From contig VXBA01006136.1 of the NCBI GenBank assembly GCA_013399895.1, forward strand, positions 898,602 to 962,601: 64,000 nucleotides of DNA, in the 5' to 3' direction. The notes below the pieces were generated by a model. That model did no database searches. It was not told where the DNA came from and saw only the letters and a program-made list of their open reading frames with translations. A program made the position numbers and the translations under genes. Shown in pieces: positions 37,901-52,900 of the stretch. Within the stretch, counting starts at the first letter, position 1; each line of letters opens with the position of its first letter. Source of the DNA: Serilophus lunatus (Eukaryota > Chordata > Aves > Passeriformes > Eurylaimidae).

Positions 37901-40900
37901 CAAATTTGCTGTGCTCTATGTTGAGCCGAGCAGGGAATTACTTTTTTAAGCTGTAGTTTTGGATTTAGGAGGCATATGCATTGCCTAACCTCTAGATGCT
38001 ACACAGTCCATTGGGTTAGGCCACTTGCAGAAGAAATTCTGGTAATTACACATTTAAGACCCGCTTTTACAAACCTAAAGGAAACCTTAACCATTGGTTA
38101 CTTCTGCGGCTTTCTGTTTGAACGATCTTCAGTTGCTGTCATGGGAAGACACTGCATAGCAGTTATCCTCCTCTAGAAAGCAACAGAAGACTTTCTTTGT
38201 TACTTACCCTTTTTATTGTAGTTTGTACTGTGCCATCATCATTGTCAGTCTCCCCAGAAGAGGAGTGGTATAAACTATCCTCTCCATATCTATGTATTTA
38301 TATACCTATCCAAACACACAGTCATACATATACAAACATTCATATGCATACACAGTTCAAGAAAAATACCTACTAAATAAAGCCAGGACTTTCGTTGCTG
38401 ATGGAATCCACCAGGTACATTTCACCATAGGTGGAAACTCTTCAGGTTTTGCAGGAAACAGGCGCAAAGAAATAAATTGCAGTAACCTGTCCACCACCTG
38501 CTTGAACCTCTTCTGTGAAATCCTAAAACAAACATGCTGCACTTACTCTCATGTGATCTGTCTACACTAGAGTTTGTTATCAGATTTCAAAGTTGGGGTT
38601 TTTTTTTAAATATGCTTTTGTCCTATACATACAAACAAAATTCCAAATATCAAGTTTGAAGAAGCATGCTTTTACATATTGACACAGAAATTCTCTCCAG
38701 GGCACCCCTAACTATTGCTTTATGGGGGAAAAAAAAAGACCAGTAGAAGCATTATCTGTTCTCGTCTTTTAGTAAACAAAACAAAAATCCTTATCTATTT
38801 CACTCTGCACTCTGAACACTGGGGATTCTGATTTTTTTTTTTTTTATTTTGAGATACTTGGTTCTATTGAATGAAGAGGGCAAGTACTTCATATGCTTGC
38901 GAAAAGTGCGTGTTTTAAATCATGTGCTGCACCACTTCCACAATAGCACAATACACGTGTAGGCATGTTAAAAGATCCTTTCCTAAGCACGTGTTTTAAG
39001 ACCAAAAACATCAATATCCCTATTGCGCCCTTAACCAAGAGTGCAAACATGATCTGTAAACACCAGTTCAAATGAAATCTTGTATTACCACAATTGTAAG
39101 CAAATCTAGACATAGGGTGGTGGACATGGGGTGAGGAAACATCCTTGCAGAGAATAAAATCATTTATTAACAGATTCCCTAAGAGACAAGGGAATGGTAA
39201 ATATGGCCAAACTGGTTTTTTATCCCAAACTGAACTTTTTGTACAGTCAGTACAAGGAAAGCAATCTGCATACCAACTCAGAAGGTGGTCTTTGGGCAGT
39301 TACTCCCATAGGACTTAATTTGTGAGGTGCTATTAGAGTTACATCAATTAATTACAAATCCAGTGCCCTAACCACACTGTTCCACCACCACTACTACCCT
39401 ATGAAGCAAGGACTCGAGTTCATTTGTGGTTTTAATACAATACAGCAACCTTACAGTGTCTTTTGCAAATCATGCAACACAGAACTTTATTTAAACAAAG
39501 ATCATAAAGATGTTTGTTTTAATAATACTATATAAACATGTAACTAAAAATTTACACACAAGTTATTTTGCATGTGTATGGAAAAATAACTTAGATAAGT
39601 GATTTTGCAATTAAGGCTTTTTTGCATAAAGATACTAATTTTTACACATTATATACATTTTGCATCTATAAATCAGTATCACTTAGTGGGCTATGTCCAC
39701 ATGTACTTTGAGAACAACAAAAACAATCTCTACAGTCAATTAACTTCCATACAATTTAAAAAACAGTCAATATCAATAGAAATACAGTAACAATTGTAAT
39801 CCTAAAAATGGAATTTTAAATTTTTTTATTTATTTTTTTTACTTTTTAGACCAGTGCACTAGGAAATGATGATCAGCTTCTGTTAAGGCTGCTATCTGTC
39901 TTAGCAAGTGAGCATAGATGACATAAGTAGAAGTGTTACTAAATTGAGGATTCTGAAAGAGATTAAAAAATGTGTTAGGTTAATAAACTGCACAAAGGGA
40001 GAAAAGTCATTAAGATTTTTTATGTTTGTTGTTGCCAATACAATTCACTTAAGCAGGAAAAGAATTCAAAAAGTAGCTGTGACAGAGGCAAAACTGGGAA
40101 AAAATGACTTGCAACTTCTAGCCAAGTAAGAAATGTTTAACAGCTGTATTGTACAAGTGTGATTTTTTAATATTTTTTTCCAAAAGAAAGGCCACAGGTA
40201 GCACAAAAGCAGTACTCAATATATTATTCTGATTGTCCTTTACATTGTAGCACATAAATTACACTCCTCTGAGTGATGTGCTTTTCATCTCAGTAATAAG
40301 GGCTCTTTTAGCTCCTGTCTACCCGCACATCAATCCAAACTTTTTTTCCCTCTTATCTGAGTTCACACTTTCCCACATTTCAGCAGGAGACAGTCCTTGT
40401 AATTCACAGCTAGTATACTACCCTGGGGAAGAAAGCTATTGTCTCAAAAAATTAGATTACCATCTGATATTCTCAAATAACAGCAGAAACTGCTCCTTGT
40501 GTGGACAGGTGTTACCTACACTGGCAAAATTTAAAGAGGAAATCTGCTACCAAGGCAAATCAACTATAATAGCAACTGTAATAGGTGAACTCAGACAAAA
40601 ATCAAGACAATGCAGCCAGTCAGAAAGACCGGAGAAAGTCTTCTGGATAAAATGCTACACTGGAAAAAGTTATAGCAATGTCACAAAGTGCATATACTGA
40701 AACTTTCAGAGTTACAGCCTGCCAATAAAGCAAATCTGGGAATAAGGATGAAACAAGAACAAATAACCTGGTAAAATATTTGTGCTTTCAAAACACAAAA
40801 TAAATAACAGGAAACAGTTACTTGTCTAACTGTGAGTACATAGTTTTAATCTATGCAATCTTTCCCCATCAACTATCTTCCATTATGCTCCCATTCCCAT

Positions 40901-43900
40901 CAGGCATTCCCTACAGTTCTTCCATATTTTAATACATTTTTATAACAGGAAATTAAATGTGAAGCATCTCAACTATACAAATTATCTTGCATGCATAGTA
41001 TACTGGTTTATAGATTATAAATTAAACAGACACATACTTAAAAAGATTGCATTTTTCTTACCTGTAGAAGTATACAGTATGCTCTAAGGTCATCTTTTGT
41101 TCGTGGCCTATGAATGAATGAAATAATAAACAGAAGCACATGTATGCACAGTCTGCACACATTAAGAGTCATGAAATCATGCACAATTTGATTTTGCTTT
41201 GCCAATATGTATAGAATACCATATTTCAGAATCTTTACTGCTCTCAGAATTTGAAAAGAACATTTACAAATTCTGACAACTCTCTAAAGGGAGTAGGCTA
41301 TTTTATCATCTGTCTTTTGTGGCCTAACATGCGAGAAGGCCAAGAAATGGTCACAATTGAAGAGTAAGAGGTGTTCCAAAGGTGTTCCAATTCCATGCTA
41401 CTGTCTCTCTTGAGTGACACCACAGATGAGCTTATTTACCCCATCTTGGACATTTCCTGCAAGAATTCTCCATACACTTCTACCACTGCAGCCTCTGTAT
41501 TTCTTGCCTTTTATCAAGGCTTTTACATAACAAGTATACAAGCAGCAACAGCACAGAAAAAGTAGCGTAAGCTGGAGAAAGGAATCGCCAAGGCCTGGGT
41601 CACAAATGAGTCACAACAAAGCATCGTCTCTTGTTCTATCTTTTTACAAATTACACTATGCATTCTCACTTCTGTAACTTTGTGCTAAGATGATGTCATC
41701 TCCAAACAATCCCCCAGCTTTGGGGCTGTGCCCTTCTGCATCCTGCACTGCTCATTCTTTGTTGTGCCACACACGAACGGTATTTTGAAGTAAAATTTGG
41801 ATCAGGGAATTATCCTAGTTGCTGCTAGGGGGTGAACTATGAGAACAAATTTTATTCCAGATAAATTCCTCAATATCACAGTTCAGATGTCCAAAATACC
41901 TTGATAACAAGCAACTGAGATTTGGTAAAGAAATACATGACTGGATCTGGATCTGCCTCTCAGAGGTTAAATGTCAGCTTACAGAGTTCAAGATGTATTT
42001 CAGCAGATTTGCCATGCAAAAGGAACAAATAAGCTGCATCACAACGTTTTCTTTCTTTGTCTAAAACAATGAAGACAAAACATTTATCAGTTTTAAGTGC
42101 TGGCACAGCACCACTGCAAGCATTTATTATAATTACCCTGTCCATTCTTGCAGCAGACCATTAATTATTCCTTTAAGGACTGACTTCTGAACATCTTGAG
42201 GCTATGGAAAAAGGAGAAGAAAAACCAAATCTGAAATAACTGTAAACATTCAATACAAGATGCTGTACAAATGAGTAAGTTTGTTTTGCTTTGATCCAAG
42301 ACAGATAAGAAATCTTTTGTGTTACAATGCTGAGCTTCTAAGTATCTAGAGATTACCAGCTGAGACATGAGGTTGTGCCAATTGTGGATTTCAACACTTA
42401 ACTAAAAAATATAACAATTTCTAAATTACTCCTGCCCTTTGTTTACTAGGCACACTACCTTACTTTCTGCTATCCCCATCCTCATATTTTCTTTATTTCG
42501 CACCATGCAGTGTCCCATCACAGTCATGTCATACCTTGCAAGTGGTCTGCAAGATCTACCACAATAAAAACTGTGCTTCACAAGTAGGAAAAATTTCCTC
42601 CTCTTTTACTACAGCAGCTTGCACAATTCTGTGGTGATTCTCACGGGATCGTTTTAAGTATGTTTTGAGAGAGTCTTCAAAAATCAGGCCCATCTGAGAA
42701 AAACTTTTGGTATAAATTGCTTCTTATCATATTTCTTTGCTGAAATAATTGTTACAATGTTTTAAAACATGAATTCTTTTCTTCTACTTACAGTATTTAA
42801 TAAGGCATCATAGACAACATTCACAAATTTGGCATCAATTCCAGAGTCCTCAACGGTATTAAATGGAGAACTGGTATCCTTCTGTAAGTTAGATAATACA
42901 TGGAGCATTTTGGTTTTGAAGTATTATATTGAAATATTATTATATATTTTGAAATATTTTGAATATTTTATCTATCTTTGAAAAACAGCACATTTAAGAA
43001 AGCATGTTCAGATATAACTATTTTCCTTATCAAAATATAAGTTTCTGTAGCCAACATGTGGAAGATGAAGCAAAACAATAGTAATCCTGCACATTGGCAG
43101 CATCCATGTAAGTCCATTACCTTGTCATTCTATTTTAAAAATGTAAAAGGGCTTCAAGTAATGAATTACACTAAATTTTAAGTTTTTGTATTTGTTGTTG
43201 ATCCACCCTCAGAAAAAAGCAATGAAATTTTAAGCATTCAATATTTGTTAAGTAACCAAAAATCACAGATTACTTTTGTTCTGTTACTAGGTTCAGGCCC
43301 TGCTGCCCATATTATAAGCACAATTTGCTCTGTAAGAGGCAAGAAATAATAATTTAGCATGAATGAAAAAACACAAATATAATTATTCCCAGGGAAAACT
43401 ACGTATGCAATCATAACACAGGACCAGCTATTCCAGAACCCATATCCCATCCTTTTTTGGAGATAGGGAATTTCTGTTTCCAGATTTGCCTGGGCCTCCA
43501 CAGACTGTATCTGCACAGTCAGTCACAACATCACAAAACAAAACTGTGTGCTGGCATTTTATAGCTCCACATAAACTGTAATATAGTTGCTTAAACTAGA
43601 ATTAATAAATCAATGTAATAACAGATTATCTCTAAAAGGCAGGTGAGATCATGACAAAATGATCTTAGTGGCCTTGAGTAACTGTCTGCAAGACTTGAAC
43701 TGATATTTTTCTACCTTAAATGCAGCATTTATCTCCAGGAAGGAATCAAATGTTGTAGAATAAAAATAATGTACGGCTTTCCAATCTCCTGATGCCTTAG
43801 ATTTTTCCACATCATCCCTAGAAAGAATGCATTAAAATATGGGCAATATTAGGGCTTGATCTTTCCAGTTCACTTAGATTCCAGAATGCACTGTAACTCT

Positions 43901-46900
43901 AAGCTTTTCTCATTAAGCACACTTAGACAGGCAAGTATAATATCAGTATCTTTCTAAAATCTTTCTTGTCATTTAAAGATCATGGTATTATAAGAGAACA
44001 AAAACATAGTTTGTATTTGATACACCTGAGCAATGTCTTTTATTCAAAATGTTAATTCACAATGTCACAGTTCAGTATGTTAAGGCAAACAATTAGCAGA
44101 ACAGAATTATGCCAAAACTGCACTAACATGATAACACTTTTCAGATTAACTTATTTATATGGAGGCTCAAAAACTAGTCAAATTCATTATTTTATTTCTT
44201 ATCAAATCTTTCAAATAAAACAATTCTAGGCACATGAGCAGGTGTCACTAGTGACAGCCAACGTAAGGGCAAATTGTGCCTGACAAATCTGGTGGCCTTC
44301 TACAGTGGGGATAGAACGGTGATAGATGATGGAAGCATGACTGGTGTCATCCACCTGGACTTGTGCAAGGCCTTCCCCTGGAAGCCCTTTCCTCTTGTTT
44401 TACAGCAGACTGTGAAAGAAAACCTCAGCATGGGGAAACCAAAACCTGGCTCAGCACAGGGAGCAGCTGCCTGATCCAACAGAGCAGGAACTAGCCATTC
44501 CATACATTGTCTTTTTCCAAAACTGAATTTCTAACTCTGAAGTATGTTCTGTATGGAACAACACTTCAAACTAGAAAAAATATTTTGATAATTTTCACAG
44601 TAACAGAGTTATCATTCCCACCATCACAACAAAACTACCTGTCAGTCTTTCTGAGCTGTTTCCTCATTTGAGATTAACAAAATTAAATGTATGAATCAGG
44701 TCAAAATGAAAAAAAAAAAAAACTCCAAAGAAAGAAAGTATGCTTCTAGGAACACCAGTATAACTTACTGAAAATCTTTCACAGTTTTGGTTCGAATGGG
44801 GAGGGAAGGTTCAGGAGGAAATGGTGCCCTCAGTTCTTGGGGTAAGGTGTCTATAGACACACGCTGCTTCTGCCGGACGTCGAGGCAAAGGGGTGGCAGG
44901 TCTCTCACTTAAAAGAAAAAGAAGAATAAATATAATGCAGTCATATACACAAAATAGGGATTTATAAGAACTAGGAAAAAAAGAAGACTCAGTGTTGGAT
45001 TCTACATCTTTAAACAAATATTTTTCTTACCACTTGGACATCCCAGACATGATGGCAACTTTGACTAATTGAAAGAAATGGCAGTATTGCCCATGATAGT
45101 ATTCACAATATAGATTGTAAATATTATAATGTGCAAACTGCAACACTAGTGTTCCCTAGAGCTAAGAAAAATCTCAAGCACAACCCCAACAAAGTCCAAG
45201 TATCATATAAGGACAAGACTTCAGTCTGGTTTTCTATACTGCAATATATAATTTTAGCTAGAGCTTACTGTGGATCATCTACAGCCTCCTTAAAGAATCT
45301 CTCCAATAAATCAATTTTTTTGTCTTATAGTGGTGAAACAGTAGCATCTCTGAACACCCTCAATAAATTTGGCTGCCTCTTCTAGTACAACTAGCAGTGC
45401 TTTACCAGGGTCTTTCTATTCCCCTCCTTCCTTTCTAGTTGACCTGAGACCATTGTATCAGGTTAGCATAGCAAGACTTGGCAACAGTGCAGCTGCTGCG
45501 AGAGGAGAGATGGGGCTGCCTCTATGCCAGACACAATCAGCTCTAAAACATACCTACCAAGGGCCAAAGCTGAGCCCATCACCGGGCACTCTGGTAGCAC
45601 CGACACTGGTAGCACCCACGCTGGTAGCACCCCTCTGATAATATATTTATGAAAAGTAAAAAACACTGCACAGCAGCTGAGAGAGAGGAGGGATAAAAAA
45701 ACCCAATCAACCAACATAAACTACTCTGCAGGCACTCAGGTGAGTCAAAAGGAGGAGGAGGAGGTGCTTCAGGGTCTGGAGCACAGATTCCCCTGTAGCC
45801 AGCAGAGAAGACCACAGTGAAGCAGGTTACTCCCCTCCAGGCCACACAGGACCATGGCGGGGCAGAGATCCCCCTGCAGCCAATGGAAAGCCCAAGCCTG
45901 AGCATCTGCTGCCAGGAATTGTGGCTCTTAGGGAACCCACCTTCCTACAGGACTGTGCTCTAGAAAGGGTCCACTTTTGAGCAGCTCTTGAAGAATTGCA
46001 ACTCATGGAAAGGACTCCTGTTGGAGAAGTTTGTGAAAGACCATATCCCATGGGAGAGCCCTCATGCCAGAGCAGGGTGAGGAGGAAGGAGTAGCAGAGA
46101 ACCAAGATGAGATAACTGCAATTCCCATTTCTAACCTCCCTACACCACCTGGGGGAAAGGAGGCAGAAGAATGAGGGGAAAAAGGATGGAAGCTGAGACC
46201 AGAAACAAGGAGGAGTAGGTGGGCAGGGCAGGGGAACGTGTTCTGAGTTTTGTTTTTGTTTTGTTTAACTGGCAATAAATTAAAAACCTCAAGCTGTGCT
46301 TACAACAGTAAATAGAAAGTGGACTCCCTGTCTTTATCTCATGAGCTTTTTCATTTTATTTTCTCCCCGTGTTCTGTTGAGGAAGGGGAACGATAGAGCG
46401 GCTCAGGGGGTGTCTGGCAGCCAGCCGAGGTAAACCCACACAAAACATGAAAAAAAAAAATTCCAATGCATTTCCAACACTCATTTTACTGAGTGTGTCT
46501 TCACAAATATTCTCAAAGCACTTTTTTAGTCTGATTTATACTGCACATTTTTAAAAGCATTTATATGAATTGTGATATATGTTTGGGACAAAAGACTATA
46601 AGGTAAGTGTCCATAAAGGTAAAGCATATTTAACGAAAATCCTCTATGAATTGTCTAAAAGCCCTCCAAGCCTTTTCCAACAGTTGTTTTTTTAAATTAA
46701 CTAAACATCAAAGTAGTATCACTACTCTGCTGCCTACTCCATTTATCACAGCAGGGAAATGGATGCTAACAAGATCCTCAAAACCCAAAAGCAGGTTCTT
46801 TTCACTCATGCTAATGACAGAGACACTGTTACTCACTGTGACTCAATTCAGCCACCAGCCACCATAACAGACCAGAACTGCCCTCAATCCCCCGAGTGTG

Positions 46901-49900
46901 GCACTGATTACAGATATGGATGGAACCTTGTCCATTCTCCCAGCTGGAATTTAAATCTACTTGAAGAGAAGAGTAAAAACCAAAGTGGACATAGATTCTA
47001 AATTAATTCAAGCCAAGGTGCCAAACAATCCTGCCATGCAAGTGCTCTGCTATTGCATATCATTCTATGAAATCAGCATGAGTGAAAAGAAACTTTGTCT
47101 TATTTTTATACTCTGAGAATAATAAGCCATTTTCATTTAACTCTCATTCTGTCTTCTCAATTTTAAATGGATTAAACACTGGGCTATAACCAGCTGAATA
47201 CACTGAAATCAGGAAAATATTCTTTCCACATCTGCAGAAGAGACATCTGCTGACAGAAGCTGTTTCTCATTTCAGTAAATTGAGGCTGCAGGTGCTAAGC
47301 TGTACCCTGTCAGCCATGCAATTTTCTTTGAATTATATGAAGTTTCATTTAGATATACTAAAATTGAGTTTTAATAATATGTTTAACAAATATGGTCAAT
47401 GTCAGTATGTTTTGTAATCATTCGAGTTTATTTGTAAATAGATTTATTTGCTCATTTGCCAGTTAAGAATACTAATTAAGATCTGTCACTTGAGTTGAAA
47501 TAAGGAGAAATTTGAAACTTAATGTATTCAGTTGATAAGCAGCAATAACACAGTATTACCAGATGAGCAAAACCAATCATTTCTGGCTTCTTGCCCAGTT
47601 ACATCAAGTGAAGATTCAGCAATGCATGACTGCTCGAGGAATGATCAGAAACTTTGGAGAAGAAAATCTCATTGATACAGAATTGAGTAGTACAGGGAAG
47701 TTCAGCATAACAGAACTTAGAACAGCAGTTACCTGCACGGTGACAAACACAGCTGCTGGCAGATGAAAATTTTCAAGGTACTTAAAGCAAACAAAACTTA
47801 CTTGTATTTGTAACATTAGAAAATAATGTACCAAAATAAGGTACGAAAAAAAAAGTGAGGGGAGAGGCAGGGGAGGAGCAGCTTTCTTCTGTTTAGGACA
47901 ATGAACTTTGCAACAGGGTACTGCATTTCTCACATTGCCCCTGTTCTGGAAGTAGAAAACATCTCTTAACCTACAAGAAAAATTGTTAAAAGAAAATAAA
48001 ATACAAAAGTCTTGCACTGACTTAGTTTTTCAGTATAGCTAGAACACATACAAAGATTCTTTTAATAAGGATCCAGTGCTGCAAATTATAAGCCACCTTG
48101 TTGTGCACAACTTTGAAGCTGACAATACCCATCAATAGTTTTAACTCACACTACTGAGATCTCAATGCAGTCTCTTTCTTTCCAGACTCAATTTCATTGA
48201 GTGCTATAATGACTCAGTGAAGCACAGCACAATAAAGCTGAAAGGGATTTGCTCAGAGCCACGATCAATACAAACCTGGGAAATGTTTGTACAGCCTTTT
48301 CGTAAAAATCCCGTTACTGAAATTCCATATCCTAGCCCCCAAACCTAAAAAAACCCTCCAGGTCTAACCACAACATCATCTTATCTAGGCTTCATGATTC
48401 TAGCCTACCATATTGAATACAGAGCTCCACTTTCTATCTTTCCATCAATTACTGTTACTTCATCAGACACAACAGCCTTCCCTTCTGCCCTTAAAGCTCT
48501 TAGGAACTTGCCAATCTTTGCCTGTGCATTTTATTTTGTGACATTACTGGCCTTTATCTTCACTGAAAAACACCAACTCTCAGCAACTGTCTCCTTTAAA
48601 AGCTTTACACTTGCCTCATCCCTGACATCCTTCAGATGTGCTAGAAAAATTTTCTCCAACATTCTGGCACAATTTCTAGAGACACTGCCTGACTGCAGTT
48701 AGACAAACAGTATCAGCAGATAATACTGAATCAATAGTATTCTTCAGTTGATTATTTCATCCTCCAGGTGTATTTGTTTTTAATTTTCCAACTAGTCTCT
48801 ATGACACAACCTCTGCTGCTGATAGGCTATCATTTATAACACTGCCTGTACAACGAACAACATGGCTTAATTTAATGAAATCTAGACTTCTACATTTTCT
48901 GGCACCACCACAATACAAACACTAGCAGAAAAAGGAGCACCTTCTTAACTTGGTAACTAAGTAACACAGGGCTTTTATTCTCTCACCGTTTTTGATGTTG
49001 GGTATAACAAGTTGTGTAGGCGAGTCTCTGTTTCCGATGCCTTCTTTCTTTTGGTTGATAGTTGTGATGAAATTGCTGAAAGTGGAAAACTGAGTTTTGG
49101 CTCCTCCCTCCAATCCCTGTAATTAAGAAAAGAATATGCTATAAAGGGCTACTACACTGCTGCAAGAGTAATCTTACTAATGAGTACACAGAGTTCTTAG
49201 ACACCTTTTACCTTGAAATGAGAGAGGTAATAACTAAATAAGACATAAATAATGATGCTGCAAGGTGGTTTCAAACTGAATCAGGAGAGATACCGTAACA
49301 TTCCTTTCCACTACATTAAAATATTCAAGTACTAATTTGCAGGATATGAAGATACCCTTGTATTGCTGTGAAGGAAACACAACACGGCTAGGATGCTGTC
49401 AATGATATTCAAAATTTCTGTATACTAATGTCTAACTACTTTTATATTCCTCACTACATCCAGCCCAGTTTAAACAGATGAAAGTGTCACAAATCACCTG
49501 AATACACTGAATTATTTTAGACAAATCTCCCAGGGCTTGAAATGCAGGGCCAAAAATTTTAACCTGCTAGTAAAACACTGACTACCTGGGTTAAAACTCC
49601 CTAATGATTCAAAATTGTCAGCATCTGCTGCCACTGAAGAAAGGCTGAACCATTTGTTAACACAGTGCCGTAAGAAGCCCTGCTTGGGTACCCTTACATG
49701 CTGCCACCAGGGAGCCTGCACAAGTCTCTGCTAAGAAGTGTTGAATGATGATGTGTTGTAAGTGAAATCACACAACAGAGTTCCAAAGATTGTCCCAGAT
49801 CATCTGTTTGACACTGGGTGCTATTAGACATAGTTATTTACTCTTGAATTTGCAAAGCAGAGGTGGCTTAAGGACCTTGCCCAAGATGATAGAAGTTGTA

Positions 49901-52900
49901 CAATGAAGATTTTAATTTTCATCTCACCTCCAAGTCAAGAGTTGATATAAGGACAAGGTAGATCAACTCAAAATATTATATACACTCTTCCTCACAGTAA
50001 CCTAAAGACTTATTTGTTTGATATCTCTGCTCTCAATTAGAAAATATGTTTCCATGCAAATCAAAACTTTAATTCCCATAATAAGAATAAAAATCCTAGA
50101 ATAATTAATGTCATATGTTTTAACCATCAAATGTTATCCAATGTTTTAACCATCAATGTTTTAACAAACATTGATGTTTGTTAAATGTTGTCAAATGTTT
50201 TAACCCGTACATTTCCCTTTTGCCCCTTAAGAGATGTAAATTTGGACTATGACATGCAACCAGAGTTCTGAGGAAAGCACTTCACTTCCACCACAACATC
50301 CTGAAACACCACCAGGAGGGTAATAACACAGCCCATAAACCTACCACACCCCAGTACACAAGCTGATACACTGCCAGGAATTTTAAACAACTCTGGTACT
50401 AACAGCTATTTTTCTATGCCTTGTAACTCAGTAAATTACAAATCTGAATAATCAGCAGGACGTCTGGCTTTAAAAATACCAAGGTTCAATTTCTAGTTAC
50501 AAATTCCTTGTATGAAACAAACACTCAAAAATAAAATGTAATTACCACTCTAATTAACCTTTTATTCTATAACCTTTGAAAAAACATTAGGATGCTTAAA
50601 AATGACCTGGCATGTGACTGGAGAAAAACAGAGCCTGAACAAACATGACTGACTGAAAAAGAACTTTTCAACAAATCCAGATCTGAGTTTAATCTGCTCT
50701 GTTACAAGATGTATGCTCTAGGCAGAAAACCTCTGAAGCTCAGACTAGTCAAATTATGATGAAGAGAGAATAGGTAGCACAGGTAGTTGAGAAAACCAGC
50801 TTTTATGAAATACATTATTGTGACAGCCTTTCTGACTGAGATTTCTAGGTTTACTCCAGCCATGCCACTGAAATACTACAGGTAAACAAAAAACTTTCTT
50901 CCTAATACCACCTCCCTCTGCAGTGATCAGAAAGATCACAACCTGCATGTGCTAAACTCTGTCATCCTGCTCCAAGTGCAGTTCCAACAACATTAGACAA
51001 ACACATGGACAAAGGCTCTGTTGGAAGGTCCTGGAGGAACACTGGGAAACTTCACGCTCATTAATGAGGAACTCTGACAACTCCTGTGGGAGTAACTCAG
51101 GACAAGAGCACACCACCATGTCACACTTAGAAAATTTTGTTGGAGGTCACTGAGCTTCTAGCGCTAAGACCACACACACTTTGCCATTGGAACACTGAAC
51201 ATCCATCCCCATCCCACCGTAAGGAATGAGGATGCTTAGAGGCACTAAGTGGAGCAAAGTAATCTTTAGTCCTGTTCTAAGGGCAAATTAATAATTCTTA
51301 ACTCTGCGGCTTCTTAGTAGAAGTTTTCCAAAACATCAAGCCCTCCACAAGACTGGAGAGGTACCAGCACTATACTTTATAAATCTGTGGTTTTCATTAC
51401 TGCAGTTAAATGGTGAAAACAGGTCAAACTGTTTGCAAAGAGGCAAAAGACCATCCAGAAGTGTTTCTTGAAAATTTAATGTCAGCTCTAGCATTGCTTA
51501 CTCAAAACCATACATACATGGCAAGCAAAGACTAGTGAGGACTAGAAGATTCAGTTATTAGAAGTTACTTAGCTTCCCACGAATTTATTTTCAGAATCTT
51601 AACACTGACATCCAAACCATCACCCCTTATGCATTATTTCTAATCACCACTTGGACCATAAGAAAAGGCTGAACTCCTTGCAGGATCAAGTGAATTTATT
51701 CATAGACTAATTTAATCTCCAATGTTCCTTAGAAATAAAGAAACAATCAAACAAGCATTAGGCAACACTCAGATGTTTGATTAGAACTTTTAATTCAAGA
51801 ATTTGGATTAAAATCATGCTCTATATGATGAATCTCACCAATGTACTTCACCAAGCCTTGGAATTAAGATGTGTCAGTTGGTCACAACTGGGGCTCAGCA
51901 GGCAAACAGTCCAATACCTCCCTCACAGCAACTCAAAGATCTTGCAACAGCATAGCAGAATTCCATGTTTGGTGTATTTCAATCAAAAATGGCATTCTGT
52001 TACAGAGAAATCCAGGGCTATGGAAATGTCTATGACATCTGTCCACAAAACTCACTCTCTGTAACATACTATTAAACCTCACATACAGCATCTCTTTGTA
52101 TATTCAAAAACATTTGAATATACGTTTGCATTTGACAAGCAATCACCCCCAGCCACGCCTGAGCTCCCCTGCGGCAGGACCACTTAGACAACTTATGCCT
52201 GGGGCAGCAGTTCAGGGGGACACGAAGGATGTCCAGCCACAGGGGAGCGCTGACTCTTTAAGGCAGCTGGAATCCTATACGACTGTCCAGGTCCACACTG
52301 TTTCATTAGCTGAGCTAAGCCTGACACATTTTAGGCCAGCACTTGTATCTTTATTCTAAGGGACTGGCTTTTGCAGTTCAAAGTCCCAAATGGAGATTTT
52401 CAAAGGAAAAAAAAAAAATAATTACTTCTAGGCACTTGGCCATTACAGACTTCTCCCACCAAGCTGGTATTTGAATCACAAGAACAAACACATTCTTCCA
52501 CATTCTGACAGATTTGCAAAGCTGATGATTGGAACATTTAGGCAAAACATAAAATTGGCAGAATGGCTCCAAAAAGTTTGCAGTTTGCACACGATTACTT
52601 AGTTTAACATTACAGTTATTTCCTGACAGTCATAAATATTGTGTGATCAAACCAAATTCTGTAAAATGATCATTTCTAATAAGTCAGATACTTATCAGAA
52701 CTGTTGAACTAGTATCTCCTAAGTGTATTACTCACTACAGGATTAGTAACGTTTTTGCTATTTTTGGACTCAAGTAACTTAAGTTTTAACATTGAGCTAC
52801 ATAAGATACTTAACTTATGCCAGGAAAATTTTATGTTTTCCAATACTGCATGGTCAGCAGCAAGAAAATAGAAACTCCAGTACAGTTAAAAATCTCAAAC

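Larger units (their letters stand above)
44908..48986 (-). other. HECTD2: HECTD2 intron 2
   Basis: Donor GTGAGA and acceptor CTTTTAAG. Besides the retroviral remnant at 45465-46443 it is AT-rich. The minus-strand frame at 47616-48017 (133 codons) shows no family features and is most likely chance. Confidence 0.85.

Noticed and set aside
44811..45017. Minus-strand frame overlapping exon 3
   Set aside because: It is a shadow. Split codons with exons 2 and 4 fix a different frame, giving VRDLPPLCLDVRQKQR.
47616..48017. 133-codon minus-strand frame in intron 2
   Set aside because: Not preceded or followed by splice sites that would join it to HECTD2 in frame; no homology recognised.
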